From positions 1-18,833 of the forward strand of contig CAKPLX010000018.1 of the NCBI GenBank assembly GCA_934167785.1: DNA of 18,833 nucleotides, given 5' to 3'. Positions within the stretch are counted from its first letter, which is position 1. Each line of letters starts with the position of its first letter. The stretch is from an uncultured Bacilli bacterium. GTDB lineage: Bacteria > Bacillota_I > Bacilli_A > RF39 > UBA660. Both the position numbers and the translations under genes were made by a program. Under the pieces are notes generated by a model. The model ran no database searches. It was given only the letters and a program-made list of their open reading frames with translations, and was not told the origin of the DNA. Shown piece after piece: positions 7,914 to 14,679 of the stretch.

Positions 7914-8447
7914 ATGAATGTTCTTTTTACTTGTATTTTAATTGGAATTAGTTTGTCGATGGATGCTTTTTCTTTAGCACTACTTTATGGGACGTATGGT
8001 TTGGCTAAAAATGAGGAAATTACTTTATCTATAATTGTTGGTCTTTTTCATTTTTTTATGCCACTTATTGGGCTTTTTTTTGGAAATATGATATTTCATT
8101 ATTTTGTTGTGGATGCTAACTTTGTTGTTGGAATTATTTTTGGACTTATTGGGTTTGAGATGTTTATTTCTAGTTTTCGGGAGGAAGAGGTTAAAATACT
8201 TATCGGGTTTGTTCCTTTTTTATTGTTTGGGCTTTCGGTTAGTATTGATAGTTTGACAACAGGAATAGGGTTATCTTCTATTAGTGATAATTACTTGATG
8301 GTATCTAGTATTTTTATGTTATTTAGTAGTTTTTTTACTTATTTTGGTTTGAAACTTGGAGGTTATTTTAGTAAACAATTTGGTAAGTTAGCGACTATTT
8401 TTGGAGGAGTAATGATGATGCTGTTAGCTTTTATCTATATTTTTTGA
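7914..8447 (+). CDS. mntP: MntP-family manganese efflux protein
   Basis: A small membrane protein (177 residues) made of two related three-helix halves. Each half carries the family's acidic signature: GISLSMDAFSLAL in the first helix and GLSVSIDSLTTGIG in the fourth. The family exports Mn2+. The related sporulation protein YtaF shares the fold and is the main alternative, but the length and the position next to spoIIR match B. subtilis mntP (ywlD). AGGTGA precedes ATG 7914. The 46-base gap after spoIIR has no clear terminator, so co-transcription is likely. Confidence 0.85.
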   Translation: MNVLFTCILIGISLSMDAFSLALLYGTYGLAKNEEITLSIIVGLFHFFMPLIGLFFGNMIFHYFVVDANFVVGIIFGLIGFEMFISSFREEEVKILIGFVPFLLFGLSVSIDSLTTGIGLSSISDNYLMVSSIFMLFSSFFTYFGLKLGGYFSKQFGKLATIFGGVMMMLLAFIYIF

Positions 8448-8464
8448 TTATCTTTTTTTTATTA

Positions 8465-8493
8465 TTTACAGAAAAATTTATAAATGGTATACT
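8465..8493 (+). promoter_or_regulatory. Sigma-A promoter for the acyltransferase gene
   Basis: TTTACA (8465-8470), 17-base spacer, TATACT (8488-8493), 26 bases before ATG 8520. Both hexamers are one mismatch from consensus. Confidence 0.65.
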
Positions 8494-8519
8494 TTGATTG
8501 TAGGATAGGAGTACTATTT

Positions 8520-9527
8520 ATGAGTGATTGTAATAAGAAAGATGGAAGATTTGAAATTTTGCGAATTTTTTCTATGATTTTGATTATTTTTCATCATTAT
8601 GGGTGTTTTAAGTTACTTAATGGTTTTGGAAGAAAGTATTCTTTAGTGGATATTTTTCTTTTTTCTGGTGGTAAATTAGGGGTAGCCTTATTTATAATGA
8701 TTACTGGTTATTTTATGATTGATCAAAAAATAAAAATGAAAAAACTTTTTTATCTTGAAGGAAAGGTTTTGTTTTATACAATAGCTCTATCCGGTATTAT
8801 ATCTTTTTTTCCAGGCGAAAATTTAGAAGCAGAAGAATTAATTTTAACATTCTTTCCTAATTATAGACAAGTTTATTGGTTTTTTTCTAGTTATTTTCTT
8901 TTATATTTAATTACGCCTATATTGAATAAATTAATAAGTAAGTTTTGCTTTAAAACATATTTTTATTTTCTTTTAATAGGTCTTGTTTTTTTAATGATTT
9001 TTCCTGTTATTTTTAAAAATGGTGGTAGGTTAGTTAATACCTTTTACCTTGGTTATTATTATTGTTTAGGAGCTTTTTTTAAGGTTTATTATAAATCTTA
9101 TAATAAGCCAAAGTTTTATTTAATTGGTGGAATAATTACTTATTTATTGATTGTTATTTTTTCTTTTATTTTTAATCAAAATCGGGTTAGTTATTATACT
9201 TCATTTTCAGATATAAATAGCATTTTTGTTGTTTTATGTTCCATTTTTGTTTTTTTATTTTTTCTTTGTCAAAAGAAATTTTCTTGCAATAAATTTTTGT
9301 TATTATGTGGTAATTCTACCTTTGGAGTTTATTTATTTCATGAACATTTTTTAGTCAAAGAACTTTTATGGAATTTTCTTTTTAGAGATTGTAATTTTCT
9401 TTTTGGTAAATTATTGTTTGTTGTTTTTATTTGTTTTTTTGTTGCTTTTCTTTTTGATTTTATTTGGAATATGTTTTGGAATTTATTGATATCTAGGAAA
9501 AATATTAGAGTGAGGAATACTGATTAG
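8520..9527 (+). CDS. Membrane acyltransferase (acyltransferase 3 / OafA-WecH type)
   Basis: A 335-residue polytopic membrane protein of the acyltransferase-3 superfamily. These proteins usually transfer acetyl or related groups to extracellular polysaccharides, teichoic acids or peptidoglycan. The N-terminal signature RFEILRIFSMILIIFHHYG (about residues 9-27) contains the expected R near the membrane and the conserved H in helix 1. The motif GKLGVALFIMITGYFM follows at about 50-65. About ten hydrophobic helices span the rest, and FGVYLFHEH near the C terminus is typical. ATG 8520 is chosen for AGGATAGGAG at 8502-8511; upstream in-frame ATG 8484 lies inside the promoter. The base composition is extremely T-rich. 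No partner glycosyl genes lie nearby, so the acceptor is unknown. Confidence 0.85.
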   Translation: MSDCNKKDGRFEILRIFSMILIIFHHYGCFKLLNGFGRKYSLVDIFLFSGGKLGVALFIMITGYFMIDQKIKMKKLFYLEGKVLFYTIALSGIISFFPGENLEAEELILTFFPNYRQVYWFFSSYFLLYLITPILNKLISKFCFKTYFYFLLIGLVFLMIFPVIFKNGGRLVNTFYLGYYYCLGAFFKVYYKSYNKPKFYLIGGIITYLLIVIFSFIFNQNRVSYYTSFSDINSIFVVLCSIFVFLFFLCQKKFSCNKFLLLCGNSTFGVYLFHEHFLVKELLWNFLFRDCNFLFGKLLFVVFICFFVAFLFDFIWNMFWNLLISRKNIRVRNTD

Positions 9528-9535
9528 GTATTTTT
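9516..9535 (+). terminator. Terminator overlapping the acyltransferase stop codon
   Basis: AATAC (9516-9520) pairs with GTATT (9528-9532) around a 7-base loop that contains the TAG stop (9525-9527), followed by T residues to 9535. The sequence AATACTGATTAGGTATTTTT is a variant of the palindromes at 3394 and 18620. Confidence 0.6.
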
Positions 9536-9587
9536 GTCAATATTAAGTGTAAAGTTTATGGAAAAATAACTTTTTTTCTTTTTCTAG

Positions 9588-9596
9588 TGGTACAAT
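9588..9596 (+). promoter_or_regulatory. Extended -10 promoter for murA
   Basis: TGGTACAAT has the extended TGn element and a TACAAT -10 (9591-9596). The -35 region is poor (about 9568-9573, AACTTT), as often seen with extended -10 promoters. It would give murA an untranslated leader of roughly 97 bases. Confidence 0.45.
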
Positions 9597-9699
9597 GAGG
9601 ATGAGAGTTTTTCTATTAATAATTTAATGAAAGTTGTTTTAAAGTTAGGTAGGGAACTAGTTTTGAAACTTTATCTATAATAAGGTAGGAGTGATAATT

Positions 9700-10953
9700 A
9701 TGTCTAAAATTTTAATTGATGGGGGATATTCTTTGCGTGGTGAAATTTGTGTTGGTGGTGCTAAGAATAGTGCAGTTGCATTGATTCCAGCTTCGATTTT
9801 AAGTGGAGAAGAAGTCTTTTTAGAGAATGTTCCTAATATAAGTGATATTTTTGCATTAGAGGATATTTTGAATTCTTTGGGATGTAAAATTGTGAGAGGA
9901 GATCATAATCTTATGATAGATAGTAGTTGTATGGTTAATGCAGTTATTCCTTGTGATTTATCATCTAAATTACGTGCTTCTTACTATTTTATGGGAGCGT
10001 TGCTTGGAAAATATAAGAAGGTAAAGATGTGTTTTCCTGGTGGGTGTTCTATTGGAGAAAGACCAATTAATTTGCATTTGAAAGGTTTTGAAAAGTTAGG
10101 GGCTACTGTTTTAGAGGAAAATGGAATTTTTACGATATATGCTGATAAATTAATTGGTGATGATATTTTTTTAGATGTTCCTAGTGTTGGGGCTACAATT
10201 AATATTATGCTAGCTGCTGTTCTTGCTAAGGGAAAGACTATTATTGATAATGCTGCAAGGGAACCACATGTTGTTGATGTTGCTAATATGCTTAATCAAA
10301 TGGGGGCTAAGGTTAGTGGTCATGGTACTAGTAAAATAGAAATTATTGGGGTTGATTCGCTTCATGGGACAAAATATTCAGTTGTTCCCGATATGATTGA
10401 AGCTGGAACTTATGTAATTATTGCTTCTTTATTAGGGAATGGTCTTAGAGTAAGTGGTCTTGTTCCAGAACATATTGATAGTTTAACTTCTAAGTTAGAA
10501 GAAGCAGGAGTTTGTTTAAAGATTGGAAAAAATTATATTCAGGTGGATGAAGTATTGGAGTATCATTCAATTGATGTTAAGACGATGGGGTATCCAGGCT
10601 TTCCAACAGATTTGCAACAAGTATTGATTCCTTTTTTGGTCAGTTGTCATGGTACTAGTCATATAGAAGAGACAATGTATGAAAATCGTTTTATGAATGT
10701 TCCTGATACAGTTAAGATGGGAGCAAATATTCAGGTTAATGATGCTCAATTTGCAACAATATATGGAAAGAGTAAATTGGTTGGTAAAAAAGTTAAGGCT
10801 ACTGATTTAAGAGGTGGTGCTTCAATGATTATTTGTGGTTTAATTGCTTCTGGAGAAACGATAATTACTGATGTTGAACATATTTTAAGAGGGTATGAAG
10901 ATATTGTTGGTAAGTTGAGTAGTGTTGGAGCACATATTGAGATTGTTGATTAA
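9700..10953 (+). CDS. murA: UDP-N-acetylglucosamine 1-carboxyvinyltransferase
   Basis: First committed step of peptidoglycan synthesis: adds enolpyruvate from PEP to UDP-GlcNAc; target of fosfomycin. The protein has 417 residues, the usual length. The start of the fold shows GGAKNSAVALIPASIL. The catalytic loop cysteine is C116 in PGGCSIGERP, so the fosfomycin-sensitive Cys form is kept. DLRGGASMI and RGYEDI close the C-terminal part. ATG 9700 follows AGGTAGGAG (9683-9691); GTG 9691 in frame is inside that site. The neighbourhood (DUF1146, spoIID, spoIIQ, spoIIID, mbl downstream) matches murAA of B. subtilis more than the second paralogue murAB. Confidence 0.96.
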   Translation: MSKILIDGGYSLRGEICVGGAKNSAVALIPASILSGEEVFLENVPNISDIFALEDILNSLGCKIVRGDHNLMIDSSCMVNAVIPCDLSSKLRASYYFMGALLGKYKKVKMCFPGGCSIGERPINLHLKGFEKLGATVLEENGIFTIYADKLIGDDIFLDVPSVGATINIMLAAVLAKGKTIIDNAAREPHVVDVANMLNQMGAKVSGHGTSKIEIIGVDSLHGTKYSVVPDMIEAGTYVIIASLLGNGLRVSGLVPEHIDSLTSKLEEAGVCLKIGKNYIQVDEVLEYHSIDVKTMGYPGFPTDLQQVLIPFLVSCHGTSHIEETMYENRFMNVPDTVKMGANIQVNDAQFATIYGKSKLVGKKVKATDLRGGASMIICGLIASGETIITDVEHILRGYEDIVGKLSSVGAHIEIVD

Positions 10954-11007
10954 ATAGTAATTTAGTAGATATTTGGAGAAATTGTTGAATAAAATTGAAA
11001 AAAGTGG

Positions 11008-11036
11008 TTGAAAAGAAAGTTAATTATTGATATAAT
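11008..11036 (+). promoter_or_regulatory. Sigma-A promoter for rpmE
   Basis: TTGAAA (11008-11013), 17-base spacer, TATAAT (11031-11036). This is the best promoter match in the window. It leaves a leader of about 50 bases before the rpmE start. Confidence 0.75.
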
Positions 11037-11059
11037 AAGGAACGTAATTTATATTATCT

Positions 11060-11073
11060 ATGACGTTAGTCAT
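11060..11073 (+). promoter_or_regulatory. Small hairpin in the rpmE leader
   Basis: ATGAC (11060-11064) pairs with GTCAT (11069-11073) around GTTA, within the short untranslated leader of rpmE and just before GGCGAAGGGAGAG, which contains the ribosome binding site. Such hairpins are often found in autoregulated ribosomal protein leaders, but this one is too small to identify. Confidence 0.3.
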
Positions 11074-11091
11074 GGCGAAGGGAGAGAGCGT

Positions 11092-11304
11092 ATGAAAAAG
11101 AATATTCATCCAAATTATGTAGAAGCAACTGTTACTTGTGCTTGTGGAAATACTTTTAAGACAATGTCTACAAAAGATAAAATTCATGTTGAAGTATGTT
11201 CTATGTGTCATCCTTTTTATACTGGTAAACAAAATTTGACTAGTAAGAAGGGACAAGTGGAGAAGTTTAATAAAAAGTATGGATTTGATAAAGAAACTAA
11301 ATAG
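11092..11304 (+). CDS. rpmE: 50S ribosomal protein L31, zinc-binding form
   Basis: A 70-residue protein of the large ribosomal subunit at the central protuberance. It carries all four cysteines of the C+ type: C16-A-C18 in TCACGNTF and C36-S-M-C39 in [13 protein letters not shown], so it should hold a zinc ion and serve as the zinc-replete form of L31. ATG 11092 follows GGGAGAGAG; reading further upstream in frame would run into the promoter. It is transcribed alone between its own promoter and terminator. Confidence 0.97.
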   Translation: MKKNIHPNYVEATVTCACGNTFKTMSTKDKIHVEVCSMCHPFYTGKQNLTSKKGQVEKFNKKYGFDKETK

Positions 11305-11319
11305 TAGTTTCTTTTTTTT
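11291..11319 (+). terminator. Rho-independent terminator overlapping rpmE stop
   Basis: AAGAAACTA (11291-11299) pairs perfectly with TAGTTTCTT (11305-11313) around a five-base loop that contains the rpmE stop codon TAG (11302-11304), and T residues continue to 11319. The hairpin overlaps the last codons of the gene. Confidence 0.88.
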
Positions 11320-11360
11320 GTAATGCGGAATTTTTGCCCAAAATTTCTTGGTTAACTTTA

Positions 11361-11389
11361 TTGTTGATTAAAAAAAGTTATGCTATAAT
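11361..11389 (+). promoter_or_regulatory. Sigma-A promoter for the rpiB operon
   Basis: TTGTTG (11361-11366), 17-base spacer, TATAAT (11384-11389) with an extended TGC just before the -10. It lies 30 bases upstream of rpiB. Confidence 0.7.
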
Positions 11390-11418
11390 TTAGATAATCA
11401 GAAAGGATGGGGTATTTA

Positions 11419-11862
11419 ATGAAAGTTGGAATAGTTAGTGATCATAGAGGAGTATATTTAAAGGGAGCGTTGCTTGAATATTTAGAACATGGAGGGTATG
11501 AGGTTGTTAATTATGGAACAGATTCTATGGAATCAGTAGATTTTCCTGAGTATGCTTTTAGGCTGGGGGATGCAATTCGAAAGAAAAAGGTTGATGTTGG
11601 AATTGCAATTTGTGGTACTGGAATTGGGATGAGTATTGCTTTAAATAAAGTAAAAGGAATATACTGTGCTAAGATTAGTAATATTAGTGAGGCTGTTTTA
11701 TGTCGGAGTCATAATAATGCGAATGCAATTGCAATTGGTGCAGATACTGATGAAGAGCAAGCAAAAAGTATGGTAGATAAATTTCTTTTAACACCTTTTT
11801 CCAATGTAGATAAGTACGTGAGAAGAAATAAAATGATAGAAGATAGAGAAAATCATGGTTAA
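11419..11862 (+). CDS. rpiB: Ribose-5-phosphate isomerase B family (RpiB/LacAB)
   Basis: Interconverts ribose 5-phosphate and ribulose 5-phosphate in the pentose phosphate pathway. It is 147 residues long, as expected. The active-site cysteine is C65 in ICGTGIGMSIA. The N-terminal phosphate/sugar loop SDHRG carries R where A is more common. The motif CRSHNNANAIAIG is the family's anion-binding region. LacA/LacB subunits of galactose-6-phosphate isomerase share the fold, but no second subunit lies nearby. ATG 11419 follows AAAGGATGGGG (11402-11411). The end overlaps the next gene by eight bases, and rpiB also sits in the mntP-rpiB region of B. subtilis (ywlF). Confidence 0.92.
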   Translation: MKVGIVSDHRGVYLKGALLEYLEHGGYEVVNYGTDSMESVDFPEYAFRLGDAIRKKKVDVGIAICGTGIGMSIALNKVKGIYCAKISNISEAVLCRSHNNANAIAIGADTDEEQAKSMVDKFLLTPFSNVDKYVRRNKMIEDRENHG

Positions 11863-12049
11863 ATTAATTTTGTATTTATTTGTAATTCCTTTAGTTGTTT
11901 ATGCGATGGATAGTGTGAATATTAATGGAATATTTAAAAAAGGGCAAAGTAATTATTATCAGGCTAGAGTTATGTATATGTTTATTGTTATGGTATTATC
12001 TTTTAATATCGTTCAGTTTATAAATGATTTTTTGGGAGTATTTCGTTAA
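11855..12049 (+). CDS. ywzB: DUF1146 family small membrane protein (YwzB-like)
   Basis: A 64-residue protein with two hydrophobic helices (about residues 3-18 and 38-60) linked by a polar segment, GIFKKGQSNYYQARVMY, that matches the DUF1146 pattern. Function is unknown. The frame starts inside the last codons of rpiB, so translation is coupled. In B. subtilis ywzB lies just upstream of murAA and spoIID; here it is directly upstream of spoIID, which supports the family assignment. Confidence 0.8.
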   Translation: MVKLILYLFVIPLVVYAMDSVNINGIFKKGQSNYYQARVMYMFIVMVLSFNIVQFINDFLGVFR

Positions 12050-12061
12050 AGCGAGGGATTT

Positions 12062-12985
12062 ATGAAAAGGTTAATCATTATCACTGCAGTAATTATAAGT
12101 ATTCCTTTTTTTGTGGTAGAATTTTTAAAAATTCCGGAAAAAAGTTTGAAGGAAATAAAGTTGAAATATTTATCCAATATTACGGTTAGAGTAAAGAGGA
12201 GTAGTGGTAGTATTGAGGTTATTCCTTTGGAAGAATATGTTGTTGGTGTGGTTTCTGGAGAGATGCCGGTTAGTTTTGAATTGGAGGCGTTGAAAGCACA
12301 GAGTGTTGCTAGCCGTACTTATGTAATGAAACGTCTTGACGGGAATGGTGATTATGATGTTGTTGATACTGTTAGTAATCAAGTATATTTGGATGATAAT
12401 GAGCTAAAAGAAAAATGGAAAAATAATTATGTTTCTTATATCAATAAGGTAAGGCAAGCGGTGAATGAAACTTCAATGGAATGTTTGGAATATAATGGGG
12501 AAATTATTGATGCAATGTTTTTTTCTACGAGTAATGGGTATACTGAAGATTCTGGAGAATTTTTTTCTGAGAGTTTACCTTATTTAAAGAGTGTTGATTC
12601 GTCTTATGATAAAGAGGTATCTAGTGTTTTTCAAGATAGTAAGAGTATTAGTTTACAGGAATTTTATGAAAAATTGGGGCTTAGCTATCAGGCTGTTTTA
12701 AAAGTTACAGATATTTTACGAACTAATAGTCAGCGTGTAAAATCTTTAAAAATTAATGGTAAAGAATTTAGTGGTAAAGATGTTTATTATAAGTTAGGAC
12801 TTAGGTCTAGTGATTTTGAAATTGAACAGGTTGGGAGTAATGTTACTTTTCAGACAAAAGGTTATGGGCATGGTGTTGGGATGAGTCAATATGGTGCTCA
12901 AGGAATGGCAAAGAAAGGATATTCTTATCGAGAAATTCTTATGCATTATTATGTAGGGACAAAAATAGTAAAAAAAATATTTTGA
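12062..12985 (+). CDS. spoIID: Stage II sporulation protein D, lytic transglycosylase
   Basis: A peptidoglycan-cleaving enzyme of the engulfment machinery that works with SpoIIM and SpoIIP in the mother cell membrane. The 307-residue protein has an N-terminal membrane anchor (about residues 2-21). The catalytic glutamate is E67 in the context EEYVVGVVSGEMP, followed by ALKAQSVASRTY. DAMFFSTSNGYTEDSGEFF is in the middle, and the C-terminal YGHGVGMSQYGAQGMAKKGY motif is diagnostic. It starts 12 bases after ywzB with GCGAGGGA just upstream. It seems to depend on the housekeeping promoter of rpiB, since I found no convincing sigma-E promoter next to it. Confidence 0.96.
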   Translation: MKRLIIITAVIISIPFFVVEFLKIPEKSLKEIKLKYLSNITVRVKRSSGSIEVIPLEEYVVGVVSGEMPVSFELEALKAQSVASRTYVMKRLDGNGDYDVVDTVSNQVYLDDNELKEKWKNNYVSYINKVRQAVNETSMECLEYNGEIIDAMFFSTSNGYTEDSGEFFSESLPYLKSVDSSYDKEVSSVFQDSKSISLQEFYEKLGLSYQAVLKVTDILRTNSQRVKSLKINGKEFSGKDVYYKLGLRSSDFEIEQVGSNVTFQTKGYGHGVGMSQYGAQGMAKKGYSYREILMHYYVGTKIVKKIF

Positions 12986-13011
12986 TTTTTTAAATTTTAT
13001 GGTAGTATATT
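12982..13011 (+). promoter_or_regulatory. Candidate promoter for the broken gene after spoIID
   Basis: TTGATT (12982-12987), 18-base spacer, TATATT (13006-13011). It overlaps the spoIID stop codon and is 17 bases upstream of the first readable codons of the pseudogene. Confidence 0.35.
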
Positions 13012-13028
13012 GGTTGATGTGTCATTGA

Positions 13029-13599
13029 GTGTTAAAGATATATAAAGCTTTTTCTCAAGGCAATAAAATAATATTAAATGATGGTTTGAATTTTAACATG
13101 GTTTTTATGATACAGGAAGGAATGGATTTGGTATAATAGAATCGGGAAATTTGAATTGTGATGTTGCAAATTATAAGTTACAGCAACAAAAAGATTATAA
13201 AAGGTATTTAGAGTGCATTGAGATTCTGGATGGATATGTAAAAAACTTTTTGATTGTTAATCCATATAGTTATCAAGGGTTATTTGATGTTTATAAAGAT
13301 TTTTCTTTAAGTGAATATATTATGAAAAGTATAGTTTAAATGAGAAAGCTATTTTATTATTTACTGGTTTTGTTTATATCAAAAATTACAATCCTGATTT
13401 AGTTCAAAAAATTTTTGGTAGATTTCCTGAAACAGCAATGTACTTGCTTTTTCCGAATGCTACTTTCGATATGTTTATTTCAGATAGTAAAAATAGTGAT
13501 GTTGAAAATTACGAAGTTTTACAAAGTAATGGTGTAGGTCGGAGGTTAATTTTGCAACAGATGAAACAAATTATACGATATGAAAAAAATATTGATTGA
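13029..13599 (+). pseudogene. Broken gene of unknown function, two frameshifts
   Basis: Three consecutive + strand segments in different frames read as protein-like sequence. Segment 1 (from GTG 13029) reads LKIYKAFSQGNKIILND and on to NMVF. Segment 2 continues as YDTGRNGFGIIESGN and on to FSLSEYIMK. Segment 3 continues as YSLNEKAILLFTGFVY and ends at TGA 13597-13599. Adding one T in the T run 13102-13106 and one A in the A run 13325-13328 joins them into one frame of about 190 codons without other stops. The result is soluble-looking, with no signal peptide or motif that I recognise. The 5' end is doubtful: no good ribosome site, and an upstream stop at 13026. It is either a decayed accessory gene or an intact gene damaged by homopolymer sequencing errors. 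Confidence 0.7.
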
Positions 13600-13621
13600 A
13601 AATCTTTTCAGTATTTTTTTT
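13586..13621 (+). terminator. Terminator after the broken gene
   Basis: AAAATATTGA (13586-13595) pairs with TCAGTATTTT (13608-13617) with one G-U pair, followed by T residues to 13621. An alternative inner hairpin TGAAAA / TTTTCA (13597-13610) is possible. The outer arms match the recurring AAAATACTGA palindrome. The stop codon of the broken gene lies inside. Confidence 0.65.
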
Positions 13622-13650
13622 GTATATCTTTTTATTTTTTGTCCATACTT
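13622..13650 (+). promoter_or_regulatory. Candidate forespore (sigma-F/G class) promoter for spoIIQ
   Basis: GTATA (13622-13626), 17 bases, CATACTT (13644-13650), 17 bases before the spoIIQ start. It closely resembles the pair found before spoIIR, and spoIIQ is a sigma-F gene in B. subtilis. No sigma-A alternative of comparable quality is visible in this gap. Confidence 0.5.
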
Positions 13651-13667
13651 AAAGTAGAGGTGAAAAA

Positions 13668-14318
13668 ATGAAAAGGAGAAAATTAAAAAAATTTGCAGTT
13701 CCTGTTATGTATGGAATATCCATTGCGATGTTAGTTGGTAGTATTTATTGTATTGAAAAAATTGTAAATAATCATGTTTTTCAAGAAAATAATATAGAAA
13801 CGGAAGAAAATATTGATAGTATTTCTGGAGAGAGTTATAGCGAAAATGTTCCTACAATAAATGATGAGCCTAGAATCAGCCGTCCTTATACAAATGGAGC
13901 GGTAAAAATTGTTAAAAACTTTTATGATTATCAAGCTGATAATAATAGTCAAGAAGGATCTATTATTTATTATGGAAATACTTACATGCAGAATTCTGGC
14001 GTTGACTATGGAATGGATTCTGAGTTTGAAGTGGTTAGCATTTTAGATGGTACGGTTACAGAAGTAAATGATGATGAAATTATGGGAAAAACAGTTAAAG
14101 TTAAACATTCTAATGATTTAATCAGTGTTTATCAAAGCATGGGAAATGTAGATGTTAAAGTGAATGATGTTGTTTCACAGGGTGGTATTTTAGGTAAAAG
14201 TGGGACATCTAATGTTAGCAGTGATCTAGGTAATCATTTACATTTTGAGTTGTATTATCAGGGAAGTGTTGTAAATCCAGAAAATTATTATGATAAATTA
14301 GTTGGTGAATTAGGATAG
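13668..14318 (+). CDS. spoIIQ: Stage II sporulation protein Q (LytM-like)
   Basis: A forespore membrane protein that binds SpoIIIAH across the intermembrane space, forming the channel and ratchet used during engulfment. The 216-residue protein has a basic N terminus, one membrane helix (about 11-32), an acidic linker and a LytM/M23-type domain from about residue 70. The HxH pair is present as H190-L-H192 (NHLHFEL). The first zinc position of the HxxxD motif is replaced by serine: S110 in NSGVDYG, with D113 kept. The domain is therefore probably not an active endopeptidase, as in B. subtilis SpoIIQ and unlike the intact clostridial form. The ATG follows AGAGGTGA. A terminator separates it from spoIIID. 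Confidence 0.93.
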   Translation: MKRRKLKKFAVPVMYGISIAMLVGSIYCIEKIVNNHVFQENNIETEENIDSISGESYSENVPTINDEPRISRPYTNGAVKIVKNFYDYQADNNSQEGSIIYYGNTYMQNSGVDYGMDSEFEVVSILDGTVTEVNDDEIMGKTVKVKHSNDLISVYQSMGNVDVKVNDVVSQGGILGKSGTSNVSSDLGNHLHFELYYQGSVVNPENYYDKLVGELG

Positions 14319-14342
14319 TGGTAATTTTTTGCCACTTTTTTT
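14317..14342 (+). terminator. Rho-independent terminator after spoIIQ
   Basis: AGTGGT (14317-14322) pairs with GCCACT (14331-14336), six base pairs with one T-G pair, followed by a T run to 14342. The hairpin begins at the spoIIQ stop codon. Confidence 0.75.
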
Positions 14343-14352
14343 CATAAATAAT
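14343..14352 (+). promoter_or_regulatory. Possible sigma-E type -10 for spoIIID
   Basis: CATAAATAAT resembles the sigma-E -10 element (CATAnnnT). The -35 region near 14321-14328 is only weakly A/T-like, and the resulting leader would be very short. spoIIID is a sigma-E gene in B. subtilis, and the preceding terminator requires a separate promoter here. Confidence 0.3.
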
Positions 14353-14368
14353 ATTATGGGAGGATTTT

Positions 14369-14626
14369 ATGAATAAAAGAATAGTGAATCGTGTTCTTCA
14401 AGAAGGAAAATACATTATTAAAACAGGTAATACGGTGAGGGAGATGGCAAGTGTATTTGGAATTAGTAAAAGTACTATTCATAAGGATTTACGGGAAAGA
14501 CTTTTTGAAGTAGATGTTAATTTGTATAATAAAGTGTCAAGTATTTTACAATATCATATGGATATTCGTCATATTCGTGGTGGAGAATCTACTAGGCGTA
14601 AATATTTGGAAAAAAATGCAAATTAG
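14369..14626 (+). CDS. spoIIID: Sporulation transcription factor SpoIIID
   Basis: A small DNA-binding regulator that tunes sigma-E dependent genes in the mother cell. The 85-residue protein is almost entirely a helix-turn-helix: NTVREMASVFGISKSTIHKD at about residues 21-40, followed by a basic C-terminal stretch (RHIRGGESTRRKY) used for extra DNA contacts. The start is supported by GGGAGGA at 14358-14364. It lies directly upstream of the mreB/mbl homologue, the same pair order as in B. subtilis. Confidence 0.96.
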   Translation: MNKRIVNRVLQEGKYIIKTGNTVREMASVFGISKSTIHKDLRERLFEVDVNLYNKVSSILQYHMDIRHIRGGESTRRKYLEKNAN

Positions 14627-14634
14627 TAGTATTC

Positions 14635-14658
14635 AAAAGGGTTAATATGTGATAGAAT
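14635..14658 (+). promoter_or_regulatory. Possible extended -10 promoter for mbl
   Basis: TGATAGAAT (14650-14658) is an extended -10 element. The -35 region 17 bases further upstream is TATTCA (14630-14635), a poor match. The 53-base gap after spoIIID leaves room for a promoter, which a shape gene expressed in growth would need. Confidence 0.35.
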
Positions 14659-14679
14659 ATTGTTTAGGATGGTGATAGT

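Noticed and set aside
9534..9539. TTGTCA as a -35 element for murA
   Set aside because: No -10 hexamer lies 15-19 bases downstream; the same bases follow the terminator at 18620, so they look like part of that repeat.
13029..13130. Start of an ABC transporter ATPase (SVKDI..YKAF-like reading)
   Set aside because: The following sequence has no Walker A motif in any frame, so the resemblance is limited to a short common pattern.
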